64,000 bases of DNA. Origin: Variovorax sp. PMC12. GTDB taxonomy: Bacteria; Pseudomonadota; Gammaproteobacteria; Burkholderiales; Burkholderiaceae_C. Shown in pieces: positions 8,423 to 17,166 of this stretch. A model generated the notes under the pieces. That model did not search any database. It saw only the letters and a list, made by a program, of their open reading frames with translations, and had not been told where the DNA came from. Within the stretch, counting starts at the first letter, position 1, and each line of letters opens with the position of its first letter. A program made the translations under genes and the position numbers. The stretch covers positions 4,891,501 to 4,955,500 of the forward strand of contig NZ_CP027773.1 in the NCBI RefSeq assembly GCF_003019815.1, read 5' to 3'.

Positions 8423-9631
8423 ATGGCCTGGACCCTCAGCGCGGCGGAGACCGCATTCCGAGACGAAGTGCGCGACTTCCTCGCGCGCGAACTGACGCCC
8501 GAGCTGCGCACGGCCGGCCGCCGCTGCTCCGGCATCTTCACCGACTACGAGTACGGCAACCGCTGGCACCGCATCCTCGCCAAGCGCGGCTGGAGCGTGC
8601 CGCACTGGCCCGTGGAGCACGGCGGCACCGGCTGGACGCCGATGCAGCACTACCTTTTCGCGAGCGAGCTGGCGGCGGCCGACGCGCCGCCGCGCGCGCC
8701 CATGGGCCCCGGCATGGTCGCGCCGGTGATCATCGCCTTCGGCACCGAGGCGCAGAAGCGCGCCTGGCTGCCCGGCATCCGCTCGGGCGAGGACTACTGG
8801 TGCCAGGGCTACTCGGAGCCGCAGTCGGGCTCCGACCTGGCTTCGCTGCAATGCAAGGCGGTGCGGCAGTCCGGCGAAGGCGACCACTACGTCATCAACG
8901 GCACCAAGATCTGGACCACGCACGCGCAGTACGCCAACCGCATGTTCTGCCTAGTGCGCACCGCCTCGGGCGGCAAGCCGCAGCAGGGCATCAGCTTCCT
9001 GTGCTTCGACATTCCCGCGCCGGGCATCACCATCCGCCCGATCATCAGCATCTCGGGCGACCATGAGCTCAACCAGGTGTTCTTCGACGACGTGCGCGTG
9101 CCCGCCGAGGGCCTGATCGGCGAGGAGAACCAGGGCTGGGCCATCGCCAAGTACCTGCTGCAGCACGAGCGCGGCGGTGCCTGGGCGCCGATGCTGCGTG
9201 CGCGCCTGCGCCGCCTGAGCACTGCGGCCGATGCGGCGTTCGCGGCAAACACCAGTTATGACGGCGACGAGGCCGGCGACATGGCCCTGCGCCTGGCCGA
9301 GATGGACTGCGCCATCGACGCGCTGGAAGCCACCGAGCTGCAGTCGCTGCGCGCGCAGGCACGCGGCGAGCCGCACGGCATCCGTCCGTCGATGGGCAAG
9401 GTGCTCGGCTCCGAGCTGCGCCAGCGGCTGACCGAGCTGGGCGTGGAAATCGCCGGCCACTACGCCGCCGCCAACCTGCCGCTGGACGACGGTCTGGCGG
9501 GCGAGCTGCCGATTCCCGAAGAGGCCGTGTTCTCGATGTCGGCCTACCTCAACGACCGCGCCGCTTCCATCTACGCCGGCTCCAACGAGGTGCAGCGCAA
9601 CATCGTCGCCGCCCACCTGCTCGCCCGCTGA
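8423..9631 (+). CDS. Acyl-CoA dehydrogenase, probable catalytic (alpha) subunit
   Basis: A 402-residue flavin acyl-CoA dehydrogenase, which forms the alpha,beta-double bond of an acyl-CoA thioester. It has the flavin- and substrate-binding segments CQGYSEPQSGSDL and GTKIWTTHA. A candidate catalytic Glu sits at 249 in QHERGG, the position used by isovaleryl-CoA and long-chain enzymes, while the C-terminal motif reads YAGSNEVQ without the medium-chain Glu. ATG 8423 starts the conserved N-terminus. A second, shorter dehydrogenase follows 10 bases later, suggesting a heteromeric enzyme. The candidate operator at 8350 probably controls the pair. Confidence 0.88.
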   Translation: MAWTLSAAETAFRDEVRDFLARELTPELRTAGRRCSGIFTDYEYGNRWHRILAKRGWSVPHWPVEHGGTGWTPMQHYLFASELAAADAPPRAPMGPGMVAPVIIAFGTEAQKRAWLPGIRSGEDYWCQGYSEPQSGSDLASLQCKAVRQSGEGDHYVINGTKIWTTHAQYANRMFCLVRTASGGKPQQGISFLCFDIPAPGITIRPIISISGDHELNQVFFDDVRVPAEGLIGEENQGWAIAKYLLQHERGGAWAPMLRARLRRLSTAADAAFAANTSYDGDEAGDMALRLAEMDCAIDALEATELQSLRAQARGEPHGIRPSMGKVLGSELRQRLTELGVEIAGHYAAANLPLDDGLAGELPIPEEAVFSMSAYLNDRAASIYAGSNEVQRNIVAAHLLAR

Positions 9632-9641
9632 GTCCGCCGCC

Positions 9642-10793
9642 ATGAACACACGCACCGAACAGGAAGACACCCTCGCGATGCTGCGCGACAGCCTCGCGCG
9701 CTATCTCGACAACCACCACGGTTTCGAACAGCGCCTGCATGCGCTGGCCAATGCCGGCGACGCGCCGCCGCCGTTCTGGCAGGGCCTGTCGCGCGAACTC
9801 GACCTGCTGGGCGCGGCCCTGCCCGAATCGCGCGGCGGCATGGGCTTGGGCATGGCCGCGCACCTGGCGCTGATGGAAACGCTTGGCTGCGCGCTCGCGG
9901 CCGAGCCGTACCTGTCGACGATGGTCATCGGCGCGGGCCTGCTGCAGCGCCACCCCGGTACGCTGGCCGACGCCTTGCTCGCGCGCGTCGTCGCGGGGCA
10001 GGCCGTGCTGGCCTTTGCGCACGGCGAGCCGCAGAGCCGGCACGACCGGGCCGACGTACGGGTGCGCCTGGTGCGCGAAGGCGACGGCTTCCGGCTCGAC
10101 GGCCACAAGGCAATGGTGCAGGCCGCGCCGTGGGCCGGCCACCTGATCGTCAGTGCGCGCAGCCGGGGCGCCCCCGGAGATGCGGACGGGCTCTCGCTGG
10201 TCGTGGTGCCGAAGGACGCACCGGGCCTGCGCATGCGCGCCTACCCCACGCGCGACGGCGGTCGTGCCGCCGACATCGTCTTCGACAGCGTGCGCGTACC
10301 GTCCGATGCCTTGCTCGGCATCGAAGGCGAGGCGCTGCCGCAGATCGAGCAGGCGCTCGACGAGGCCACGCTCGCCGTCTGCGCCGAGTCCATCGGCGTC
10401 ATGCGCCGGCTGATGCGCGACACGCTCGACTACGTGCGCCAGCGCCAGCAGTTCGGCGTTCCGATCTCCAGCTTCCAGGTGCTGCAGCACCGGCTGGCCG
10501 ACATGCACATGGCGCTGGAACAGGCCGATGCGCTCACCGCGAGCGTGGGCGAGTCGATCGACGACGCCGCGCCGCATGAGCGCGCGCGTGCCGTGTCGTC
10601 CGCCAAAGTGGCGGTCGCCAAGGCCTGCCGGGCCGTGGGACAGGGCGCGGTGCAGATGCACGGCGGCATGGGCATGACCGAGGAACTGGCCGTGGGCCAC
10701 TACTTCCGGCGCGCCACGCTCATCGAGACCCAGTTCGGCCCGCCCGCATGGCATTTGCGCCGCGTGGCGCGGTGGCGAGGTGGCGCGGCCTGA
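9642..10793 (+). CDS. Acyl-CoA dehydrogenase-like protein, probable partner (beta) subunit
   Basis: A 383-residue acyl-CoA dehydrogenase homologue. The C-terminal segment [19 protein letters not shown] is typical of the family, but neither usual Glu position is kept: the mid-protein YER/HER motif is replaced by a [11 protein letters not shown] stretch and the C-terminus lacks YEGT. In actinobacterial cholesterol catabolism such degenerate subunits pair with an adjacent catalytic subunit to form alpha2beta2 enzymes (ChsE type). The tight spacing to the preceding gene fits this, although the heteromer here is inference. The unit appears to end at 10793, because a new candidate operator begins 21 bases later. 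Confidence 0.85.
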   Translation: MNTRTEQEDTLAMLRDSLARYLDNHHGFEQRLHALANAGDAPPPFWQGLSRELDLLGAALPESRGGMGLGMAAHLALMETLGCALAAEPYLSTMVIGAGLLQRHPGTLADALLARVVAGQAVLAFAHGEPQSRHDRADVRVRLVREGDGFRLDGHKAMVQAAPWAGHLIVSARSRGAPGDADGLSLVVVPKDAPGLRMRAYPTRDGGRAADIVFDSVRVPSDALLGIEGEALPQIEQALDEATLAVCAESIGVMRRLMRDTLDYVRQRQQFGVPISSFQVLQHRLADMHMALEQADALTASVGESIDDAAPHERARAVSSAKVAVAKACRAVGQGAVQMHGGMGMTEELAVGHYFRRATLIETQFGPPAWHLRRVARWRGGAA

Positions 10794-10814
10794 CTTGATG
10801 CATCGGGCGCCGCA

Positions 10815-10832
10815 TTCGTCGTTTTGGACGAT
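10815..10832 (+). promoter_or_regulatory. Candidate operator, site 2 (TTCGTC-N6-GACGAT)
   Basis: An 18-bp inverted repeat 52 bases before the racemase ATG, in the short gap after the dehydrogenase pair. It is followed by GCAGCG, matching the GCnGC seen at all four sites. A possible weak -10 (CAAGAT) starts 21 bases downstream. It implies that the racemase-ligase-dehydrogenase genes have their own promoter. Confidence 0.55.
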
Positions 10833-10884
10833 GCAGCGCCGCCGCCCGCGCGCCAAGATGGCCGCTCGCAACAGGAGACAAGCC

Positions 10885-11997
10885 ATGGCAGGCCCATTGC
10901 AGGGACTACGGGTGATCGAGATGGCGGGCATCGGCCCCGGGCCTTTTTGCGCGATGCTGTTCGCCGACATGGGCGCGGAAGTGCTGCGCATCGAGCGCCC
11001 CGGCACGCGCACCGCGCCGCACGACATCCTCGCGCGCGGGCGCAGCACGCTGCAGGTCGACCTGCGCGCGGAGGGCGCGGCGCAACAGGTGCTCGAAGCC
11101 ATCGAAAAGGCCGACGTGCTCATCGAAGGCTTTCGCCCCGGCGTGATGGAGCGGCTGGGCCTGGGCCCCGCGCCCTGCCACCAGAGGAACCCGCGCCTGG
11201 TGTACGGCCGCATGACCGGCTGGGGCCAGCACGGCCCGCTGGCGCATGCGGCGGGGCACGACATCAACTACATCGCGATCAGCGGCGCGCTGCACGCCAT
11301 CGGCCGCGCCGGCGAGCCGCCGGTGCCGCCGCTCAACTACGTGGGCGACTTCGGCGGCGGCGCGATGCTGCTGGCCTTCGGCATCCTGGCCGCGCTGCAC
11401 GAGGCGAAGAGCTCGGGGCAGGGCCAGGTGGTCGACGCCGCCATGACCGACGGCGCCGCGCTGCTGTCGGCCATGATGTACGGCTTCAAGTCGGCCGGCC
11501 AGTGGAGCAACCAGCGCGGCGAGAACATGCTCGACGGCGGCGCGCACTTCTACGACACCTACGCCTGCGCCGACGGCAAGCATGTGGCCGTGGGCGCCAT
11601 CGAGCCGCAGTTCTACGCATTGATGCGCGAGCGCTGCGGCATCGCCGACGACCCCGCCTTCGACGCGCAGATGGACGCCGACCGCTGGCCAGTGCTCAAG
11701 CTGCGCATGGCCGACATCTTCCGCACCCGCACGCGCGACGAATGGTGCGTGCTGCTCGAGGGCAGCGACGCCTGCTTCGCCCCCGTGCTCGACTGGGACG
11801 AGGCCCCCGCGCATCCGCACAACGTGGCGCGCGGCACCTTCGCCAACGTGGGCGGCGTGGTGCAGCCCGCGCCCGCGCCGCGCTTCAGCCGCACCGCGCC
11901 CGTGATGCCGCCGGCCGCCGCGCACGACGACGGGCCGACCGTGCTGCGCCGCTGGGGCGTGGCGGCGGAGGCCATCGCGCCGCCGGGCGCTTCCTGA
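10885..11997 (+). CDS. Alpha-methylacyl-CoA racemase (CaiB/BaiF family III CoA-transferase fold)
   Basis: A 370-residue protein of the CaiB/BaiF fold. The N-terminus [20 protein letters not shown] and the block [17 protein letters not shown] are those of alpha-methylacyl-CoA racemase rather than of a CoA-transferase. The three catalytic residues known for the mycobacterial enzyme (His126, Asp156, Glu241) appear here as H125, D155 and E240. The enzyme epimerises 2-methylacyl-CoA so that branched chains can enter beta-oxidation. ATG 10885 follows an AGGAG site. An acyl-CoA ligase gene follows after 38 bases. Confidence 0.9.
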   Translation: MAGPLQGLRVIEMAGIGPGPFCAMLFADMGAEVLRIERPGTRTAPHDILARGRSTLQVDLRAEGAAQQVLEAIEKADVLIEGFRPGVMERLGLGPAPCHQRNPRLVYGRMTGWGQHGPLAHAAGHDINYIAISGALHAIGRAGEPPVPPLNYVGDFGGGAMLLAFGILAALHEAKSSGQGQVVDAAMTDGAALLSAMMYGFKSAGQWSNQRGENMLDGGAHFYDTYACADGKHVAVGAIEPQFYALMRERCGIADDPAFDAQMDADRWPVLKLRMADIFRTRTRDEWCVLLEGSDACFAPVLDWDEAPAHPHNVARGTFANVGGVVQPAPAPRFSRTAPVMPPAAAHDDGPTVLRRWGVAAEAIAPPGAS

Positions 11998-12035
11998 GCG
12001 AAAAAGAAAAGCAACGAAGAACGGAGACAGACCCC

Positions 12036-13595
12036 ATGTTCCTCACCCAACCCCTGCACAAGGGCCTGCGCGAAAAAGGCAAGGCCACCGCCGTGGTCTG
12101 CGGCGGCACGCGGCTCGACTTCGCCGGGTTCACCGACCGCGTCGCGCGCCTCGGCGCGGTGCTGCGGCAGCTCGGCATGCAGCCGGGCGACCGGGTCGGC
12201 ATGATGAGCCTCAACTCGCACCGCTTCGTCGAATACTTCTTCGGCACCTGGTGGGGCGGCGGCGTCATCAACCCGGTCAACATCCGCTGGAACCCCAAGG
12301 AAGTGGCGTACTCGCTCGACGACTGCGACACCCGCATCCTGCTGGTGGACGACGTCTTCGCGCCCATGGCCGCCGAGCTGCGCCGGCTCTCCCGCTCGCT
12401 GCGCACCGTGGTCTATTGCGGCGACGGCGCGGTGCCCGAAGGCATGGTCGGCTACGAGGCGCTGCTCGCCGCCGCCGACCCCGCCGAAGATGCCCCGCAC
12501 GGCAGCGACGAGCTGGCCGCCGTCATGTACACCGGCGGCACCACCGGCCAGCCCAAGGGCGTGATGCTCACGCACGGCAGCCTGTGCATCAACGCGCTGG
12601 GCACGGTGGCCGCGCTGCCGCGCGACACGCAGGACGCCGCGGCCATCGTCGCGGCGCCCATGTTCCACGTGGCCGGCTGCGGCGTGGCGCTGCAGAGCCT
12701 GATGCGGCTGGTGCCGGTGCACGTGGTGCCGGTGTTCGACGAGCTGGCGGTGCTGCAGACGCTGCAGTCGGCGCGCATCACCGAGATGTTCCTGGTGCCC
12801 ACCATGATCAAGCGCGTGATCGAGCATCCGCGCTTCGCGGAGTTCGACCTTTCCAGCCTGCGCCTGCTGTCGTACGGTGCGGCGCCCATCGACGCGGCGC
12901 TGCTCGACCAGGCCATGCGCGCGTTTCCGGGCACCGCGTTCGCGCAGGTCTACGGCATGACGGAGCTGTCGCCGGTGGTTACTGCGCTGCCGCCGTATTG
13001 CCACGCGCCGGGGCCGGATCGCGAGCGCCTGCTGCGCTCGGCCGGCACGCCCATCTCCATTGCCGAGCTGCGCATCGTCGACGGCGACGACAACGAAGTG
13101 CCCTTCGGCCAGGTCGGCGAGATCGTCGCGCGCGGGCCGATGGTCATGAAGGGCTACTGGAACAAGCCGAGGGAAACCGAGGCCGCGCTGCGCGGCGGCT
13201 GGATGCACACCGGCGACGGCGGCTACATGGACGAGGAAGGCTTCGTCTTCGTGGTCGACCGCATGAAGGACATGATCGTGAGCGGCGGCGAGAACGTGTA
13301 TTCGGCCGAGGTCGAGAACGCCATCGCCCAGCTCCCGCAGGTGCTGATGTCCGCCGTGATCAGCGTGCCCGACGACAAGTGGGGCGAGCGCGTGCACGCG
13401 GTGATCGTGCGCCGGGAAGGCATGGCGCTGGAGGCGGAGGCCGTCATCGCGCATTGCCGTGAGCAGATCGCCGGCTACAAGTGTCCGCGCAGCGTGGAGT
13501 TCCGCGACGCGCTGCCGCTGTCGGCCGCGGGCAAGCTGCAGAAGTTCCAGCTGCGCGAGCCCTTCTGGGCCGGCAGGAGCCGCCGCGTCGGCTGA
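12036..13595 (+). CDS. Acyl-CoA synthetase (AMP-forming, ANL superfamily)
   Basis: A 519-residue AMP-binding enzyme that activates a carboxylic acid to its CoA thioester with ATP. The P-loop-like motif YTGGTTGQPKG is at 165-175, YGMTE lies in the middle, the hinge region is GDGGYMDEEGFVFVVDRMKD, and the catalytic Lys is K500 near the C-terminus (SAAGKLQK). ATG 12036 is preceded by ACGGAGA. The gene lies between the racemase and another dehydrogenase, so it probably activates the substrate of this pathway. Which acid cannot be told; the family includes fatty, aromatic and steroid-side-chain ligases. Confidence 0.9.
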   Translation: MFLTQPLHKGLREKGKATAVVCGGTRLDFAGFTDRVARLGAVLRQLGMQPGDRVGMMSLNSHRFVEYFFGTWWGGGVINPVNIRWNPKEVAYSLDDCDTRILLVDDVFAPMAAELRRLSRSLRTVVYCGDGAVPEGMVGYEALLAAADPAEDAPHGSDELAAVMYTGGTTGQPKGVMLTHGSLCINALGTVAALPRDTQDAAAIVAAPMFHVAGCGVALQSLMRLVPVHVVPVFDELAVLQTLQSARITEMFLVPTMIKRVIEHPRFAEFDLSSLRLLSYGAAPIDAALLDQAMRAFPGTAFAQVYGMTELSPVVTALPPYCHAPGPDRERLLRSAGTPISIAELRIVDGDDNEVPFGQVGEIVARGPMVMKGYWNKPRETEAALRGGWMHTGDGGYMDEEGFVFVVDRMKDMIVSGGENVYSAEVENAIAQLPQVLMSAVISVPDDKWGERVHAVIVRREGMALEAEAVIAHCREQIAGYKCPRSVEFRDALPLSAAGKLQKFQLREPFWAGRSRRVG

Positions 13596-13622
13596 CCGAA
13601 GAATACCTCAAGGAAGAAGAAA

Positions 13623-14771
13623 ATGCCCATCGATTTCCGCCGTTCCTGGAGCGACGAAGACCTCGAGCTGTACCGCGACAACGTGGTGCGCTTCATCGAG
13701 ACCGAAGTGCTTCCGCACGACGAGGAAGCCCGCAAGCGCGGCCACGTCGGCCACGAGGTCTGGCGCAAGGCCGGCGCGCTCGGCCTGCTGTGCGCCGACA
13801 TCCCCGAGGCGTACGGCGGCGCGGGCGGCGACTTCCGCCACGAGGCCGTGTTCTACGAAGAGATGTCGCGCCGCGCGCTCACCGGCATGGCCACGTCGGT
13901 GCATGCCATCGTGGCGCACTACTTCCTCAACCACGGCACGGAAGAGCAGAAGCGCCACTACCTGCCGCGCATGGCGCGCGGCGAGATGGTCGGCGCCATC
14001 GCCATGACCGAGCCCGGCGCCGGCTCCGACCTGCAGGGCGTGCGCACGCGCGCCGAGAAGGACGGCGGCGGCTTTCGCATCAACGGCTCGAAGACCTTCA
14101 TCACCAACGGCTACCTGGCCGGCGTGGTGCTGGTGGTGTGCAAGACCGACCCGGCCCAGGGCGCCAAGGGCACCTCGATCCTCATCGTCGAGACCGAAGG
14201 CTGCAAGGGCTTTCGCGTGGGCCGCGTGCTCGACAAGATCGGCATGAAGGCGCAGGACACCTCCGAGCTTTTCTTCGACGACGTGCGCGTGCCGGTCGAT
14301 GCGCTGCTGGGCGGCGTGGAAGGGCAGGGCTTCTTCCAGCTGATGAGCGACCTGCCGTACGAGCGCACCATCATCGGCCTGAGCGCGCTCGCCACCATGG
14401 AGGGCGCCTACGAGGCCACGCTCGACTACGTGCGCGACCGCAAGGCCTTCGGCAAGCCGATCGCCGAGTTCCAGAACACCAAGTTCAAGCTGGCCGAGAT
14501 CGCGACGCAGATCAAGGTGGGCCGCGCCTTCATCGACCGCTGCGTGGAAGACCTGGTGGCCGGCAGGCTCGACACCGCCACCGCGTCGATGGCCAAGCTC
14601 TGGGGCTCGGAAGCGCAGGGCCGTGTGATCGACGAGTGCCTGCAGCTGTTCGGCGGCTACGGCTTCATGAACGAATACATGGTGGCGCGCATGTACGCCG
14701 ATGCCCGCGTGCAGCGCATCTACGGCGGCACCAACGAGATCATGAAGGAGGTGATTTCGCGGGCGCTGTGA
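13623..14771 (+). CDS. Acyl-CoA dehydrogenase (isovaleryl/long-chain type active site)
   Basis: A 382-residue dehydrogenase with all family blocks: AMTEPGAGSDL, NGSKTFITNG, DYVRDRKAFGKPI and the C-terminal RIYGGTNEIMKE. The C-terminal motif has Gly where medium-chain enzymes have the catalytic Glu, and a Glu is present at 247 in LPYERT, as in isovaleryl-CoA and long-chain dehydrogenases. That position is linked with longer or branched substrates. The gene follows the ligase after 27 bases and looks like the last gene of this unit, since the next gene is convergent. Confidence 0.9.
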   Translation: MPIDFRRSWSDEDLELYRDNVVRFIETEVLPHDEEARKRGHVGHEVWRKAGALGLLCADIPEAYGGAGGDFRHEAVFYEEMSRRALTGMATSVHAIVAHYFLNHGTEEQKRHYLPRMARGEMVGAIAMTEPGAGSDLQGVRTRAEKDGGGFRINGSKTFITNGYLAGVVLVVCKTDPAQGAKGTSILIVETEGCKGFRVGRVLDKIGMKAQDTSELFFDDVRVPVDALLGGVEGQGFFQLMSDLPYERTIIGLSALATMEGAYEATLDYVRDRKAFGKPIAEFQNTKFKLAEIATQIKVGRAFIDRCVEDLVAGRLDTATASMAKLWGSEAQGRVIDECLQLFGGYGFMNEYMVARMYADARVQRIYGGTNEIMKEVISRAL

Positions 14772-14785
14772 CCCGACACGGCCTG

Positions 14786-15163
14786 CTAGGACAGCCGCCG
14801 GATCTCCGCCCGCGCGATCTCGCGGTGCAGGTGCGAGGGCGAGAGGCCGATGAACGCCGTGTATTTCTCGCGCGCCGCGGCGGTCTTGCCCGCTTCTTCC
14901 AGCGCCAGCGCCTCCATCGTGAATTCGGTGAAGAGGCGGCTGGCGTCGGCTTCCTTCGGCGAGGCCGCCAGCGACTTGGGCGCCAGCTCCGGCTGTTCCT
15001 CGTAGATGCGGCGCTGCACTTCGATCACCTCGATCAGCGCGCGGCCGATGCGCTCGACGTTTTCCTGCACCGGCTCCAGATCTGTCGCGTGGACCTCGGC
15101 GGCCGCCTGGTCCAGCAGGTGCGATGCCACGCGCAGCAGCTGGTGAATGGACTTGAGCGTCAT
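14786..15163 (-). CDS. Hypothetical protein, helical, 125 aa
   Basis: I do not recognise this protein. It is 125 residues, soluble and rich in Ala, Glu and Leu, and looks mostly helical. Its C-terminus (EEAGKTAAAREKYTAFIGLS) resembles half a TPR-like repeat. It lies downstream of two AP2-like genes on the same strand, 58 bases after the nearer one and beyond a strong hairpin, so cotranscription is uncertain. The start is the ATG at 15163. Confidence 0.6.
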   Translation of the reverse strand: MTLKSIHQLLRVASHLLDQAAAEVHATDLEPVQENVERIGRALIEVIEVQRRIYEEQPELAPKSLAASPKEADASRLFTEFTMEALALEEAGKTAAAREKYTAFIGLSPSHLHREIARAEIRRLS

Positions 15164-15181
15164 GGCCGGGCGCCCGTGGCG

Positions 15182-15204
15182 GGCTTCGCCGCAGCGGCGA
15201 AGCC
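15182..15204. other. Perfect 11-bp-stem hairpin
   Basis: GGCTTCGCCGC and its exact complement are separated by one base, between the AP2-like gene and the downstream hypothetical gene. There is no T-tract, so it is not a canonical intrinsic terminator. It may attenuate readthrough or be a mobile palindrome. Confidence 0.45.
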
Positions 15205-15221
15205 GCGTCTGTCTTGTGCCA

Positions 15222-15953
15222 TCAGCGGTCCTGGCCCAGCTTCGCGGCGAGTTGATTCGCGCGTTCGGCGATCGCCAGGCGCTTGGCCATGTCGTAGCCG
15301 TGTTCCTTCACCGAAAAAGCCTTGCTCACGCTGCCCTTGCCGGTGGTGTAGGTGATGGCCAGCCAATAACCGGGATGGCTGGCGTTGGGCGTCTTGAAAT
15401 GCACGCCGCTCACGCCGCTGGTGTTGTTGCGCCGGGTGATCTCCGACTTCGAGCGCTTGGCCGCGCGGGGCGCTGGCGCATGGGTCGCGAGGCCCATGCG
15501 AATCGCTTCCTCGGCCGGGTGCAGCCGCACCAGCCCCTGCATGCGTTCGAGCTGCCGCTCGCGCTCGCGGATGGCCAGCGCCTGGGCCGCGTCGCCCAGG
15601 TGGTCGACGATGAAGTCGGTGCGAAGGATCTCGCCCTGTCCGATGTAGGTCTTGGCCATCCAGGCCCGCACCTGGCCGCCGGCGGATATCTGGTGGAACA
15701 CGCCCGGCACGCCGGTGCTGTTGTTCGCCCTGAGCTTTTGCGCGCGCTCGCGCCGCGTGGGCGGCGGCACGCTGCGCACGATGGCGTCGCGCCAGTCCTG
15801 CGCCTGCAGCAGCGCCTGCGCCTCGCCGCCGTAGCTGGCCTTGCCGAACTGCCTGTAGTGGCGTACGCCGTTGCGCACGATAGAGACTTCGAATCCCCAG
15901 GGTCTGATGCAGATGCCGTACATGGCGGCCGGATTGGGGATTCCTTTGGGCAT
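15222..15953 (-). CDS. AP2-like domain protein, copy 1
   Basis: A 243-residue basic protein without a signal peptide. It carries two segments with the N-x-S/T-G-V-x-G-V start and aromatic/Gly pattern of bacterial AP2 DNA-binding domains: LRANNSTGVPGVF around residue 75 and RRNNTSGVSGVHF around 170. A related block lies at the N-terminus (WGFEVSIVRNG ... GKASYGG). It shares its layout and long blocks with the gene at 16106, so the two are tandem duplicates. AP2 domains bind DNA in plant ERF factors and in phage or homing endonucleases, but no nuclease domain is visible here. The start ATG 15953 matches the start of copy 2 (MPKGIPNPA). Confidence 0.7.
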   Translation of the reverse strand: MPKGIPNPAAMYGICIRPWGFEVSIVRNGVRHYRQFGKASYGGEAQALLQAQDWRDAIVRSVPPPTRRERAQKLRANNSTGVPGVFHQISAGGQVRAWMAKTYIGQGEILRTDFIVDHLGDAAQALAIRERERQLERMQGLVRLHPAEEAIRMGLATHAPAPRAAKRSKSEITRRNNTSGVSGVHFKTPNASHPGYWLAITYTTGKGSVSKAFSVKEHGYDMAKRLAIAERANQLAAKLGQDR

Positions 15954-16105
15954 TCTCGACGTGCTGCTTTTCTGCGCACTGCTGTTGGCGGGCTCCCCGA
16001 ACTGCGCGGCGCTCGTCGGCGCACGCATTTGCCCGCTATTCTGGCCGAAGCGGCATGGCGATCCGGCGAACCCGCACGCCCGGCCTGCCCGCCGCTGCCG
16101 AAGCC

Positions 16106-16957
16106 TCACAGCCGGACCTGCCCTGCCTCCGGCGCGCCGGCGCCCGCCGTGCCTTGCGAACGCGCTTCCTGGCGGTAGGCGATGGGGCCGATGGCGGTGT
16201 CGGTGCGCACATCGGTGGCGGCGCGGTTGCGGCCACCCGACAGCTTGGCCTCGAGCTGGCGCTCGCGCTCCGCGATGGCCAGGCGCTTGGCTTCCTCGGG
16301 CCCGTGTTCCTTGATGGAGAACGCCTTGCTCACGCTGCCCTTGCCCGCCGTGTAGGTGATGGCGAGCCAGTAGCCCGGGTGGCCGACGTTGGGCGCCTTG
16401 AAGTGCACGCCGCTCACGCCGCTGGAATTGGTGCTGCGCCGGATCTCGGACTTGGAGCGCTTGGGCGACAGCAGTTCGGCCGGCAGCCTGTCCTGGCTCT
16501 TGCGGATCGACTCCTCGGCCGGATGCAGGCGGGCCAGGCCTGACATGTGTTCCAGCTGCCGCGCGCGCTCCTGAATGGCCAGCGCCTGCGCATCGCCGCC
16601 GGCGGCATCGACCGGGAAATCGGTGCGCAGGATCTCGTTTTCTCCAAGATAGGTCTTGGCGACCCATGCCCGCACCCGGCCGCCCGACGCGACCTGGCAG
16701 AACACGCCCGACACGCCCGTGGTGTTGTTGGCGCGCAGCTTCTCGGCCCGCGTGCGCCGCGCGACCGGGGGGAAGCTGCGCACGATCTCGTCGCGCCAGG
16801 CCTGCGCATGCAGCAGGGCCTGCTCCTCGCTGCCGTAGCTGGCGCGGCCGAACTGCTTGTAGAAGCGGTTGCCGTTGCGCACGATCGACACCTCGAAACC
16901 CCAGGCGCGTGGGGCGATGCCATACATGGGGGCCGGGTTGGGGATTCCTTTGGGCAT
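16106..16957 (-). CDS. AP2-like domain protein, copy 2
   Basis: A 283-residue paralogue of the next gene downstream, with the same MPKGIPNPA start, the same N-terminal WGFEVSIVRNG block and the same paired AP2-like segments (LRANNTTGVSGVF and RSTNSSGVSGVHF). It has a C-terminal extension of about 40 residues that copy 1 lacks. The copies are separated by 152 bases and differ throughout, so the duplication is not recent. The conserved Asn/Gly/Trp framework suggests nucleic-acid binding; the role is unknown. The ATG at 16957 gives the start shared with copy 1. Confidence 0.7.
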   Translation of the reverse strand: MPKGIPNPAPMYGIAPRAWGFEVSIVRNGNRFYKQFGRASYGSEEQALLHAQAWRDEIVRSFPPVARRTRAEKLRANNTTGVSGVFCQVASGGRVRAWVAKTYLGENEILRTDFPVDAAGGDAQALAIQERARQLEHMSGLARLHPAEESIRKSQDRLPAELLSPKRSKSEIRRSTNSSGVSGVHFKAPNVGHPGYWLAITYTAGKGSVSKAFSIKEHGPEEAKRLAIAERERQLEAKLSGGRNRAATDVRTDTAIGPIAYRQEARSQGTAGAGAPEAGQVRL

Positions 16958-17166
16958 GGTGGCTTCGCTCCTGTCGCTCTGTGTGTCGATGACTCCCTGC
17001 GCGGCCTGCCGCATTCGGCCGGACGCTGCGCTTCCGCCGCCGCGCCGCACCATGTCAACCGCGGCAGCAGGAAGGCTCTGATCTCTCTGAGGGAATGCTA
17101 TGGACGGCCAGAGGCGGGCGGTATCACCGGAATCCGTAGTATTTGTAATGCCACCGGTGGCGCCGC

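Noticed and set aside
10885..11997. Formyl-CoA transferase or carnitine CoA-transferase
   Set aside because: The H125/D155/E240 set and the [17 protein letters not shown] block point to alpha-methylacyl-CoA racemase instead.
15222..16957. Prophage or integrated element suggested by AP2-like domains
   Set aside because: There is no integrase, phage structural gene, attachment-site duplication or tRNA junction nearby; base composition matches the flanks.
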